The notes: generated by a model from the letters alone, not told the origin. A DNA stretch of 64,000 nt from Daphnia pulex (GCF_021134715.1 NC_060020.1:8618001-8682000), one strand, 5' to 3'; shown: positions 36,301 to 48,528, numbered from the stretch's first letter. Numbers and translations are program-made.

Positions 36301-39300
36301 ACGTCACTGGTATCGGTATGTTAGCTGACTGCCGTCATGCACCTTCCACCATGCAACTCGTTCACTGAAATAGATACAACCAACAACCAACTACTTGAAC
36401 TCCAGGAGGTAACCCAACCGCCGACATTCTATCGTGGTGGGGAGAAACAAACAAGTAAGCCGTCGCCAAAGCTATTGGGAGGCAAAGAGACGAGATAATC
36501 GTATCGTCGTCGGAGAACTTGAGCGTGTGTGTGTGTGTGTGTGTGCTGCTGCTGCTGCTGTTTATTGCGTTGTGTTCACGTCCAACCATTGTGCAATCAT
36601 GGGGATCGAAACGGCGCCAGGTAACAAGAGTAAAGGCTCTTCGACGGCGGCTGCTACTGGACCCAACTCGGGCAAGAACCCACCGGCCAACCCTCCAGTT
36701 CGCCAGTTTGCCAATCAACTCCAACAAGATATCGAAGATGTTACCGTAGAGGTGAATATATCATGTATACGACCCGCTCCTCACCCAAAAAAACGAATAC
36801 AACAATAAATATCATAGTTTGATACAGAGTAAGAAATGGCAGGACATTCTTCGTGCGCAATAGCGAGATTCAAGTCGATGTGTCACATAGTCTCTACTTA
36901 CACGTCGGTTGGTGTCATAAGGTGACAGACAATCCATCAGTCCGTGTTAGGCGTTTTTTATTCAAAAGGTCCGAGAAAGGCTTTCAATGCTTTCAGCGGA
37001 TACTTGAGCACGGAACTGAAAGAGAGATGGATAAACGCCACCGAGGCAACTGGATAGGGGGGCAGTTACAGAGAGACATATTTAGCGTCGTGCTAATCAT
37101 CAGCTGTGCCCATTCGCTGCAGAAAAGATGCCGAACAGATAGAGAAACATGCAGCTGTGGACGAGTTTGTGTGTCGAAAACCCGCCTCTTAGCGTCATTT
37201 GCCAGGTTGCTGCCCCTTTTCCATTTTTAGAACACCTTCTTCTTTCTTCTTCTTCTTCTTCTTCTTGGTCTTGTTGTGACTCGGCCGGACGGCCGGAATA
37301 ACCTTGTGCCGATCATCAAAGGCGCCGGTGTAGCGACGATAACGGCGCGAGACGAAAGATGCGCATGGGCAAGCACGTCAGAATGTCGCCGTCGCTGAGG
37401 CTTGTTGGCTTCCCGCGGTCTGTTTCGTCATTGTCAGAAAGAAAAGAAGAAAAAAAAAAATAGTCTTGCCCGGCAACCCCTCAGACTTCAATGAACTGGC
37501 GTTGCCAGGATACTAAAAGCAATCCACTCTCTCTCTTTCTCTCTCTGGGAACACGTGAAATTCATTCTGCGGTTGCTTTAACACGTTTTTTTTCTCTCTC
37601 TCCCTTGTCGGGTCTTATTGTCTGTACCTAAAACGCGAAATGACGCCGAGCCGGTCTTCTCCTACCTCCCATCATCATCTTGTTTTCGCTGCACGTAAAG
37701 ACTCCTAATCTGGTCTTGGGCTGTTGGCCTACTCTCGAGGCCGACGCCCTTCTCCTTTATTAATCTATATTCATGAATGTACCGTCGTTTCCTACACGGT
37801 ACACAACCGACGACGCCCACGTTTCTCACCGACGTTCTTTCATATTTTCTTAATCGTCGCTTGAATTTTCGGGCGACTTTCATGCAGTCAACAGCCGAGC
37901 AGCAACCGTGGGGTCATTGTCCGATTCCTTCAGATCTCCATTTTCGTTTTTTTTTTTCTTTTTAAAACAGCATTATTTGGTTATTTCGAGCTATCCTTAG
38001 TCACGTCAGAATGAAGTATGTGCATATAAATATTCTGGTCTGGAAGCTGGTGGAATGATTATTCGATTCCTCAGCTTCTTCTCTTGAATTATTTCGAAAT
38101 ATCGCTCTGACCTTTTCCTGTTGACCCCAATTCGCCTGCCAGATCAAGTTTTCTAGCTCAAATGTTTCCCGGCAAAAATTCAATTACAGTGCACTCGAAT
38201 AAATAAATGGCTTGATTCCTATTTAATCTGTGGAAAGTGAAACTATCGTCTGCCTTTTATATTTTCTTTATTTTTCATTTATTTTATTTTTTTCATTTTT
38301 AGTAGGTCACACAGTGTACTGTATACAAGATCAGTTTAATTAAATTTTCTTTTTCTTAATCTTTTTCAAGTCATTGGAGAGTACTCGCCGGATGATGCTG
38401 CTCTGCGAAGAGGTAAGACCGAAGTTATTGACTTAATATATTTGCGTCGCACACGAGTTTATATGAGACATGTGCGAATGGATGGGTGTGGTAAGTCTAG
38501 TGTTTTCTTCGCTAGAAGAAAATATAAAGTTTTCAACCCAAGATGAGTAATTCCTTCTTAGCTAAGCTAAAGTTCACAGGGTAAACCAAGCAGAGTGATG
38601 TGCGGGATTGTAATCGTCGTTTTTTTCGCACAGCGCTGCGCTCTTATTGATTTTCACAACTCGTATTGTGCCTGTGCGTTGTAGTGGTTTGGTATTCACG
38701 TAACGCAAACATCCTCCGCATCGAGCTAAAACATTGGACTTGGAACTATTCTCATAATTTACGAATAACAAAAGCTCAGTCGCCATTGAATACGCAAACT
38801 CTGGTTTCTAATTTTAATCCAATATACGCCCATCCGACTCGCTAGTTATAACTTTATAAGTCAATCAGTGTGCACTAATTTGCACAGCAACAGGCGACAC
38901 TATGTCAGACACGTAGGAGGTCTTGGGCGATGTTGGGTTTTCTTATTGTCTAGAATCCGTGTGTTTTTTTTTTCTTTCTGAACTTTGGTGGCGATCTTCT
39001 ATCAACGGTACGTGTCGCCATTGTTTTTTGTTGTTTTTTTTATAGAGCAAAGAGGCCGGCATTCGGACACTTGTGGCGTTGGATGACCAAGGAGGTACAT
39101 TGATGTGCAACAAACACAATATTTATTGGTTTCAACAACATTCTTTATTGTCGTCTAAATGTCAATACTGCCTCCTTATCACTTTTCATATACCGATTTG
39201 GTCGTGATTTATTAGCCGTCGCTTTCAAACAACGCCAGTTCTTTTTTTTTTTTTTTTGAACTGTTGTTTAGCTGTACATTAATCGCTTGAAAGAGTCTCT

Positions 39301-41729
39301 TCGTGCATGAAAGAATTGATTCTGATTTGCTGATCTCTCTTATTTTTTTCGTATGGATGTAGAGGAAATCCTATTAAATTGTTAGACGCTAGCAGATGGG
39401 ACTGTTAGTAATAGTTCCATTTTATCATCCGGGATGCTTCTATTTTGTTGGAATGAAGTTTAAAAGAAAATCTCCGAGACGAGGTGTCCAATCCAGAAAA
39501 TTAATCAAAACAACTTCAGTACTTGATTATTCAAACAAAAGCCAGGATGTGGTGAAACAATCAACTTGAAATTATTTAAAGATTATCTTCGATATTTTTG
39601 TTTCTTTATCATTTTTAAAAAGGTTGTATTTTTGGATCATTTTTGGCTTAATTTAAAAAACGCAATGCCTGATTGGGTGCCAATTTTAAATTTCCCGCTC
39701 TTTCCTTCAACATCGCGTAGTTTATTTACACTATACTCACTAGAATAAGCAGCTGTCTTTTTAATTTATTTTTTTCTCCAAAATTGTTTAGTATATTTGT
39801 GTTGATATTATTTTCCTTTTTTTTCCATAGAGTTTCACTATCGTTTTCGTTGAGCTCGTTATTTGGGTTTTGCTTGTATTTTTCGGTTTCACTTTTCTAG
39901 TTTTTTGAGTTTTTTTTTATTTTCTTATTTTGTTTTACTGTAGAGCCAAGATGTTGGTGCCAAGACTCTTGAGAATTTGCACGGACAAGGCGGTAAGACT
40001 TGTTTTTATTTTCAGTTTCTCGTGTTGCATTTGAATTGCTTTGAGCAACTTGAAATCTCGGTGATCCTCAATGCTGGAAACTTGCTAATTGGTGATTTCA
40101 TCTGTAATTTGCTTGCTGTAATTTGAACTCTCGGATCACTTATGGAGCTTGTCGTTTCTTGCCTATATCAGTCTTAACCGCTCCGAGAGATTCTCCACTT
40201 TGTTACCTAGCACCTCGTCTGATTCATAATTACAGCACAACTGCCAGTGCCATTCGACAATCTTTGCTCTCAATGATTTTTTGTTCATAGTCATCTTTAT
40301 TCATTTTTATTTCCTTTTTCGTTCACGATCTTGCTTCATGTTTCTTGATATGAGGCCGGTCCCAATCGTTGATATAGACACATGTTATTGATTCGATGGT
40401 AATTCAAGATGTCTTAATAAATAAATACAGAGCAACTGGATCGCATTGAAGAGGGCATGGACCAAATCAATGCCGACATGAAAGAAGCCGAGAGTAATCT
40501 AGCGGGCATGGAGAAATGTTGCGGACTCTGCGTCCTACCCTGCAACAAGTGAGTACCTTGTTTGTTTGTTTTCTTTCCTCTCATTTTTCATTTTCAAGTG
40601 AAGCGAGCCGTTTGAGCAGGAACTGATTTCTCTAATAATCAGGACGAAAACTTGTTGAATTTAAAAATATCGATGATTGTTATTTATTTATTCCATCTTT
40701 TCTCAGATCGTCGCAATTCAAGGAAGACGAAGGAACGTGGAAAGGCAACGACGATGGCAAAATAGTCAACAACCAGCCAACCAGAGTTATGGATGACCGC
40801 AACGGAGTCGGTCCAGCAGGCGGTTACATTGCCAAGTAAGACGCGTCGACCCACACGCCTCAAAGTCCGCCACTCGAGTGGCTTCGACGGCGATTGCGAA
40901 TAGAATTGTCGTCGTCTTGTTACATTGTGCGATTTCGTTTTCTCTCTTTAACAGGATCAGCAAGGACGCCCGAGAAGGTGAAATGGAAGAGAATATGACC
41001 CAAGTGAGCACGATGATCGGCAATTTGCGCAACATGGCCATCGACATGGGCTCAGAAATTGAGAACCAGAACAGGCAATTGGATCGAATCAACGCCAAGG
41101 TAATTAGGCTAATTGTGATGCGCCATGCACGTGCTGTCGTGTGGGACTCGTTCAGTGTCTACCGTGGTGGATGATCTTTTGATTATTGAATTATTGAAAT
41201 GTTGGTGATTTGTGTGGAAAACGTTTTTGTACAGGGAAATTCAAACGTCACTCACGTCACGGAAGCAAGCCAGCTTGCTGACAAATTGCTGAAATAAGCT
41301 CCAATTGACGAGATGAATATGTGCAGTACGGACAATAAGCACATTTGACATTTTTATCCCTGCCTTTTTGTTGTTTTCCTCATTTCGTTGTCGGCTTTGC
41401 TGTTTGATTTTATGGTTGATTCATTTTTTCCTGGTGAGGGGAGGGAGGGTGTGGTTGGGTTTTTGCGTATTATTCGTCGCGCTTTTGAAACGCTCTCTGT
41501 CAGAATATCTGACTATTTAGACATGTCCTTAGCCATTTATTGCCTAATAATCGCGTTTCCGCCAGAAAAATGAAACCATTTTAGAGCTGCAGTTGTTAGA
41601 GCGGCAATAGACGTAATTACTATTGATTGTTAATATTCTCTTTCTTCTTCTCATTTACAGGGTGAATCTAACGAGAACAGGATAGGTGTCGCCAACCAGC
41701 GCGCTGGACAATTACTAAAGAAGGCCTAA
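33347..41729 (+). CDS. SNAP25: SNAP-25 synaptic t-SNARE (major model, 211 aa)
   Basis: Exons: 33,347-33,430; 38,371-38,412; 39,046-39,094 (3a); 40,431-40,548; 40,707-40,835; 40,955-41,099; 41,661-41,729 (7b). All junctions keep phase. The product starts [19 protein letters not shown], continues [14 protein letters not shown], then the palmitoylated Cys cluster [11 protein letters not shown]. The second SNARE helix runs [14 protein letters not shown] and [13 protein letters not shown], ending [13 protein letters not shown]. Zero-layer glutamines are retained (Q57 in LDDQGEQL and the Q of ENQNRQ). SNAP-25 contributes two helices to the syntaxin/synaptobrevin complex that drives vesicle fusion. 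Exon 1 opens inside an exon with acceptor at 33,320, so at least one upstream noncoding exon exists. Alternative exons are listed separately. AATAAA at about 41,752. Confidence 0.95.
34181..34220 (+). repeat. 10-bp tandem repeat, four units
   Basis: The unit TCAGCTCTGC is repeated three times exactly after a first variant unit CCAGCTCTGC. Confidence 0.95.
36599..36751 (+). CDS. SNAP25: SNAP-25 candidate alternative first coding exon (1B)
   Basis: ATG at 36,599 opens 51 codons: [20 protein letters not shown], a Pro/Asn-rich stretch, then [17 protein letters not shown], ending at donor GTGAAT in phase 0. That phase equals exon 1A, so it would splice directly to exon 2 at 38,371 and give [15 protein letters not shown] and a 234-residue protein. 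The last 17 residues look amphipathic, as needed to start the first SNARE helix. It lies in a GC-rich, promoter-like region between exon 1A and exon 2. No known SNAP-25 has this N-terminus to my knowledge. The assignment rests on phase, position and residue pattern. Confidence 0.6.
39944..39992 (+). CDS. SNAP25: SNAP-25 mutually exclusive exon 3b
   Basis: Between a TTACTGTAG acceptor and a GTAAGA donor lies a 49-nt exon encoding [16 protein letters not shown]. Exon 3a (39,046-39,094), also 49 nt and also entered in phase 0 and left in phase 1, encodes [16 protein letters not shown]. Both keep Gly-5, the T-L pair and the zero-layer Gln-Gly at the end. Including both or neither shifts the frame, so exactly one must be used. 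Exon 3b replaces Val-Ala-Leu-Asp-Asp with Glu-Asn-Leu-His-Gly just before the zero layer. Confidence 0.85.
41235..41297 (+). CDS. SNAP25: SNAP-25 alternative last exon 7a
   Basis: After acceptor TTGTACAG the frame reads [20 protein letters not shown] and stops at TAA. It enters in phase 0 like exon 7b (41,661), which reads [15 protein letters not shown] and ends QLLKKA. Both keep the GxSN start and the LLK end, so either completes the second SNARE helix. Exon 7a lacks the ANQRA block that is nearly invariant in SNAP-25. Use of 7a needs its own polyadenylation or skipping of 7b; AATAAA is not obvious within 200 bases, so 7a may be followed by splicing to 7b as 3' UTR. Confidence 0.8.
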   Translation, partial: GNSNVTHVTEASQLADKLLK

Positions 41730-44700
41730 ATGAAATTGAATGGATTGGCAAAATAAACTTTAAAAAAAAAAAAACCAAACAAAAAAATGGAAGAAACAAA
41801 AAAACAAAACCAAACAGAAAACCGTCTTTATCTGTCTGTCGGTGCAGGAAGGAAAAATGTGGATTAAGACTGAAGGATATTCGACTGTGTTTGTTTCACT
41901 TTTTCAAAAAATGTCACAATTTTTTTCTTTCTTTTATTCGTGCATGTCGTTTCGGCGACAAAACTTAAGTTGCGTGCTTGACAACTTCTTTACTACTCCC
42001 GTTCTCTAGCTCTCGATTTCTTCTCGAATTTTTTGTCCACATTGCTGCAATAACGCTTCCGACCACGAATTTTTCAGAAATCAAAAATCATCACAATAAT
42101 TCACCCACCCACCCCCACCCCTTTCCCTTTCCTTCCCCTCTAAAAAAGAAAAGCAACTCTTCACTTGTGAACCCCGTCGTAGCGGTTTCGTATTTCGTTT
42201 TTTCTCCATATGGTGTCTGCCATTTAAGTTATCTCATTTCTCTTTTTTTTTTTTAACATGTACAGTTCATGTTCCTGTGCTTTTGTATTTTCTTGTGGCT
42301 GTACAACAGATGCTTCTTTTTTGCTGTGGTTAATTTTTTTTTTTTCTCTCCCCCCTTTCTCGTTATTACTTTGGGTTTTTCTTTCTTATTCTTCTCGTAC
42401 TCGTTCGCTTCTCCTCCAACCGATTCAATGGATCCAAAAGTCCGTTTGACTTGATACATTTGACTTTGGATTTCTTTGGTTCACAAGTGCGTCCATCGCT
42501 TTATACCTTCCTATTTTTTCAACATTTTCAACAATGGAATGCGACTGTAGGGAACTCGATTTTTCTTGCATTCACTTCCTTTTTGATTTATTCTCTCCTT
42601 TTGATTTTATACCGGAATTGCATTTACTTTGCGCCATCCCCTGAAACTCGCTCTCTGGTTGGACGCACAATCCTTCGAAATGCATAGAAAGAAGAAGAAG
42701 AAAAATAACAAGTCTGGTCCATCACAATTTGCTGCCGTGTCCATGATTGGCAGGGGAAAAGTGGGTCCGATAGTCGTAATAACTTTGCAAAAAAAAAAAA
42801 AAAAGTCAGTGAACGCAAAATTGCAAAATCCTATGTGTGCAAAGCGAGAGAGGGGGCGGGGTCTGAGTTGGCGTTTGAGGAGTTTCGTTTTATTTTGTTC
42901 GTTGTGATAATTGAAAAAAAGAAGTAATAAGTTACACGTGAATGACTTTACGTTGAGTCGTCTGCATTGCGTTCGTTATTCATTACATCGAAATTTGGGA
43001 ATCGTTATGTGGTAAATAAAAAAAAATAAGAACCGAATAAAAATTATTAAAAAAAAAACCAAAACAAAACAAAGAAGAACAATGGGAAGTTTCATCCAGT
43101 TGGATGTGGTCTTGCTATCGCTGAGATTTCTGGTCGGCTGTTTTCATCTCTTCATACATATATAGTCTCTTTTTCCTATAGTCTGTTTTTTTGAATTGCG
43201 TGTCTCATTTATATCCATTTATACTTGTGTCTAGATGTTGACTATAGTTCATCTAGAATATCTTTTAGCCACTACAAAACCGACAAAATCATATTATCGC
43301 TCTATTCTTACTCCCCTCGCCATACCCTCTCTACCATTTGGCAACCATTCTATCCACACTTCAATATCGTAATGTTTGTTCTTTCTCTTGAGATATTACT
43401 TCAAGATATGAGTGACGGTAATGGTATTCCTCCACGCTGTTTGTATTTTACTGGTTACAATACACATTTAGACCTTATATACCACGGATTGATCGCTGCA
43501 AGCAAAGAAATGTCGACCGTGCCTACCCCTTTCATTTATTCCCATGAATGTTTAGATATTATTTCGTCACCGTATCAATTACGCGTCAGCTGCCTTCACT
43601 GGCGTCTGTTGAGACCATCATCAGCTGCCGCTTTTGATTCTCTGTTTGACGACTATCGTCCCGCTGGAAATATTTCCTACTAGTCACACAGCGTGTTTGT
43701 GCGCTGCTTATGATCGCTCACACATCACGTTCCTGATGTTAGTCTCTCCGGCAATAACGATGAACGAATCATATGTCGAAGCGTACAAGGAAACTGTGAT
43801 CCAACAGCATTAGGCGTTATCGTTCATTAATTTCCGAATCATTTCTATAGTGGACAAGCTTTCTTTCTGAGTTATTGGGAAACTAAATATAGCCCACCAG
43901 AGTGCGCAGTAGAACACTGCCGATGTGGCGGATATTATATAGTTGCCACCTGACAAAGGCCGAGCCGAGCGAGCAGCTAGCACTCTGCTAGCAGCCTCCG
44001 ATATCGTGGAGAGAGCCCGTTTCTTTATTATTACGTCGTAAGCGCTATGGCTGCTTGGCTGATGGCAAAACCGCTAAATAGCCAAACCCCTACCGACCTT
44101 GACGTGTATAATATTCAAATGTGTTAGGAGGATCTCAAATGACCCTTAAATGTTCGTTTTGACTTGCTTTTCGCCTTTTCGGAAGATTCAGATGCCGACG
44201 CTGTGAGCCACTGTTGCTTTAGGTGTCTCGTTATTCTGAAGAATGGCGTTGATGTATATTCCGTAGGTTTTTCTTTTTCTTTTCCGACCGCAGGAAACTG
44301 GCTGCTGCTGGACTGGGCTGGGCTGCTGCTGCGGAACTCGGCCAGGACGGAACTCGGGGCCAACTTCCAGCCCCAGCGCAGCTAGCTCAGCCAGCGCAGC
44401 CAGCAACGAGCGGCCTGGAATCTTCAGCATCTGGATCTCGGAATCTCAACTATATACCGTCAAACAGCTATATAGCCAGCCATGCCATGCTGGGGGGAAA
44501 GTCAACGAGGGGGAGGCGGAAGAATGTTAGTCACTAGTCATTGGAAGTAAATTTCTTACCATACCACAGCAGCGGCGGCACGGCGAAGTTGGTGACAGAA
44601 CCAATTGTCGGTATTTTCTAACCGTTCCCGCGCATGTTGAATCGCTCAGTGTCGCCATTCATTCGGTAATGTGTCATTTCCATTCCCTCATGAATATAGT

Positions 44701-47675
44701 GGACTACCGGCTACCGGCTACCCTTTTCGACGGCCGCCGACATCAACTTTTCCTCCCGACGCCTCTATGCGCTCGTCTCCAAGAGTCCAAGGGAAAACTT
44801 GAAACTTGGGTGTACATTTGAATGTTTCATCAAGGTGCCCCACCTTGAATAGGGCTCTAGGCTAGCATTATACAACGCAACGCTCAACATCGCTCTAATA
44901 TTCAATGTATTTCAAACTGTGAAAAACTGTGTAGTACAACAGAAGAAAAAGAATAAGGAAAAAACATTTTCAAATGCCGCGGCCTGCAATAGGTGAAATG
45001 ATGTCGTCTGAAATTTTCCCGTCGCCGCTTTCCGAATCGTGTCCGAGCAATAATTTCCACGCATAAGTTTGAGATTTGGCCGTCGGAGAGCTGACTAATA
45101 CTCGACCACTCGTGCTGCACCTGTGTTTCCTTCGGTGTGGGGGGGCTGGTACTATATGGACACCAACAACCCTCTCTCCCGACCCCACCGGCTTCATCAT
45201 CACCCAAACTGTAGCGAACAACTTGAAATTGCGTCAGCATGCCATTAAATGGACCGCCAGTCTAATATATAAAGAGTCGGAAATGGGTCCGTGAGAGAAT
45301 TGGAGTTGACCGGCGGGCATAAATGCCATCAATGAACTTTTGAATGCACAAAAAGAGAGAAAATGGAGGGAATTCTAATGGACCGCCACCCTTGTCTCTC
45401 AATTTATAATGAATCATGAATCATGAACATTGAACTGATTTCGGAAAATGGGTCGAACCTTAACTAGTTTCCGTTCAATCTTCCGCTTCATAAAGTCCGA
45501 TACATAATGTGCTAATCAGTTTTGTGGCTTTTTCAATACTTTACAACAATTATTATTTTGCGTTCGGATATTTCACGTGTTGTTTTCATTTCCGAATATT
45601 TTTCTCTAGAGTTGGCATGTAGCTATTTTATCTGTTCACAATTGATTGCTGCGCGTGCAATGATTTCAACTGTTATGGCTGAACTTAGTTGTCTGTACAA
45701 CCCTGGATACAGTTAGCGTATATTCACTGATTGGAAAGGGGGATAGTTCGCTTTAAAAGTCAGAGCGTGAAATGGAAAGGCTTTCTTTCCATGCGTGACG
45801 CTTTCTCTGTGACATTTGTCGTGTCTCTCTGTCCTTCCATTCCACGAACAGCTTATCCAAACCTTGGTCATCAAATACACCTACACTCTCACTTTAGGGA
45901 CTTAACAAAATAAAAACAATTTTACTGATTTTACTTTTTGAATGTTTTCTGCTGGGACAAATTGTTTCAATACGAAAGAGCTTTGTATAGCTATACCCAC
46001 GGTACGGTATACAAGATAGTCACATAGTATTATAGTAACAGCCAATCCGTCGAATCTACTTTTTCTACAGCAAAACGGATTCACGTTAACAACCTTAAAT
46101 ATCGGAGAAGAAAGTGATCTATGCTTCATAATTTTCGGACTCTTTACTTATGATTTATGAAGGCGATCATAGTAGAAAATTCTCTAAGATAATTCGATGA
46201 CGTAAAATTTCTGTTGTCTGTTTTTTTAATGAATTATTTCATTTGGAAACTGGCCGTAACTGGCTGCGCTTTTTAACGAATTGAACTTGGAAGTATCTAA
46301 GATTTGCTGCGATCTCCCTTGATTATTTCTATAAACGCTGTGCCCAATTTTGTGTCTGTAAAATATCTAAAATCTATAAATAGAACTTTGTTGTTGATTA
46401 TTTTTATCCACAGTTTTCACTTATAAAAACCAAAAACGTACGGGAATTTGTGAACCGATCCGCCAGCAATACGCACGAGCATTTAACTTCTCTTTGAAGT
46501 AGTATAGACATATAATAAAAACTAAGAGTCAGAAATGAATTAACTCGCGAATATATTCCGGTGTTTGATGGATTCTGATTATTTCACTGGAGGTAGATAA
46601 CACAAATAGAACGTGAGTGCTAATGTAGGAATGGAATACGGGTAAGAGTAGGGGAAGAGTATAAGACTGTTTCAAAAGGGGAGGGGGGTGAAGGGTGGGG
46701 TTGGAAAAGGGGCTGGTGAGAATGCAAGATGGCAGCCAGTCTTATCGGCGCTAATTCCTGGCCTCCTTGTCGCAGCCGCCGCAAGAATGCCAGGGTTATC
46801 AGGCAGTGATCTTTTTTCAATCAAAGCCGCCTGCGCTACCCACGATCCACGATACCAAAAGTCGACAGCCATACGCAGCTGCCAACTCTCCTAGCTCTCT
46901 CTCTCTTTCTCTTTCTCTTTCTCTCTCTGATGCCTTCAACGTTTTCAGCCGTCATCGCCCGGTTCCGAAATTAACTCTCACGTTTCCAACTTGTACACTA
47001 TACACCAGTCAGTCAATAACACGTTGAAACCTAACGTGTCTACTGAAACAAAAATTGGCAGCGCCGTTTTTTTTATTTTATTTTATTTTATTTTATTTTA
47101 TTTTACTGTCGAGTAGCTAGTTCATAGCTGGAGAGCAAACGAGAGCAAAACAACACGTTCGGGAGTGACCGACATGCAGCAGTTTGTAATAGCTACACTG
47201 CTGCACTTCATAACGTCACCGAAAAAATAGTTGGCTTTTGTTATTTCCTCTCATCAATTGTCAGCGGCTTCTCTTTTAGTCTTTTTTCTAAATCGTGTAA
47301 ATTACAGCTTTTAAACTGAGTATTTTCAAACACTATTGCCAAACTAGAAAACTGCACACGATTGCACATTCTTATAAAGACATATTCAGAAATATGCACA
47401 AATGATTTGAGGCACGAAATCGAATCTGAATTTATTTTGAAAATAGGAAATTCGGCAATCCTACCAAATAAACTCTGCACTGAACGCAGAACTGAGCAAA
47501 GAAATATGTTTGCATAAAATTGCAATATTTTTCCTGTTTTACAGCATTTTTCAAGACATTTTATGAACGCCTAATATTAGCACTCGTTTTACTCTTTGCT
47601 CGTTTGGCCCCATGAGCACGTAGAGTAATTAAGAACACCAGCGGTTACGACAACTCTAGAAATGAGGGCTGCTGT
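41730..47675. other. SNAP-25 3' UTR and gene-poor DNA
   Basis: The first several hundred bases are A- and T-rich 3' UTR or flank of SNAP-25. I see no credible gene further on. Low-complexity tracts include a CT-rich run at about 46,893-46,929 and seven TTTTA units at 47,071-47,105. A 152-codon frame at 43,225-43,683 begins with TTG and shows no domain. Confidence 0.5.
47071..47105 (+). repeat. (TTTTA)7 microsatellite
   Basis: Seven exact pentamer units follow a T run. Confidence 0.95.
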
Positions 47676-48528
47676 TATGGAACGCCATAGTGATAATGAA
47701 TTAAGTGCTTGAAAATTTAGTGCTCGGTCCAATTAAGTGCTCGAAAATTTAGTGCTCGGTCCTTTTCGCCTACTAGGGGGCGGGCCTATTTTTGTCCTTT
47801 CTCCTCCCCTTGGAGGAGGAGATCGGAGATATTGATTTAAATGCAATAGTTTTGAAACAATTGATTAACAGACGAAGTTTCCCGGGGTGTCACGCTGTCT
47901 GTCCTGTGGTCCGTGAGTTGTCGTGAACTTTTACATTGTGTTGTGTTGTTTCTCATCTGCAATTCTTGCTTATCATTTCTATTCCGGTAAGTTGAACAAG
48001 TGTTTTTCTTCTAATCACCAATTGCTTAACTAATTTCGTTCTTTTACCAGATCCTGAGCCTATTTTGGAAATTTTGGTTAAATTCTGTTAAAATCTCTGA
48101 GCAGATTAGCATACCAAAAAGAATTTAACCAAAATTTCCAAAGATAGGCTCAGGATCTGGTAAAAGAACGAAATTAGTTAAGCAATTGGCGATAAGAAGA
48201 AAAACACTTGTTCAACTTACCGGAATAGAAATGATGAGCAAGAATTGCAAATGAGAAACAACACAATAAAAGTCCACGACAACTCACGGACCACAGGACT
48301 GACAGCGTGACACACCGGGAAACTTCGTCTGTTCCCTAATCAATTGTTTCAAAACTATTGCATTTTTATCGATGTCTCCGATCTCCCCCTCCAAGGGGAG
48401 GAGAAACGATAAAAATAGGCCCGCCCCCTAGCAGGCGAAAAGGACCGAGCACTAAATTTTCGAGCACTTAATTGGACCGAGCACTTAATTTTCGAGCACT
48501 TAATTCATTATCACTATGGCGTTCCATA
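47676..48528. mobile_element. 853-bp foldback element with near-perfect 410-bp arms
   Basis: Left arm 47,676-48,085 and right arm 48,121-48,528 are reverse complements with few differences; the loop is 35 bases. The ends read TATGGAACGCC and GGCGTTCCATA. A direct repeat TGCTGT flanks the element (47,670-47,675 and 48,529-48,534), as expected for a target duplication. Inside the left arm CCG-GTAAGT at 47,987 and TTTTACCAG at 48,050 frame a 64-nt intron-like segment with a pyrimidine tract. The motif AGTGCTCGGTCC repeats near both ends. No long reading frame is present. A transcript would fold into a hairpin of about 400 bp. Confidence 0.9.

Larger units (their letters stand above)
33900..37400. 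promoter_or_regulatory. GC-rich, CpG-containing block around SNAP-25 exon 1B
   Basis: Within an AT-rich window this stretch is visibly GC-rich, with many CpG, pyrimidine-rich tracts and simple repeats: a 10-bp tandem at 34,181-34,220, GA repeats at about 35,727-35,748, (GT)n then (GCT)n at about 36,525-36,560, and (CTT)n at 37,235-37,265. An upstream ATG at 36,260 opens a short uORF. It probably holds the promoter and long 5' UTR of the exon 1B transcript. Numerous open frames here on both strands follow from the composition and are not credible proteins. Confidence 0.5.

Noticed and set aside
36260-36366. ATG-initiated frame [10 protein letters not shown] as another SNAP-25 first exon
   Set aside because: Its possible donor would leave phase 1, which does not fit exon 2 (phase 0); it is better explained as an upstream ORF.
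43225-43683. 152-codon open frame on the + strand
   Set aside because: It starts with TTG, has no domain or paralogous support, and lies in the AT-rich flank of SNAP-25.
45440-45460. GGTTCGAC on the minus strand as a tRNA B box
   Set aside because: No matching A box, stems or anticodon arm are present.
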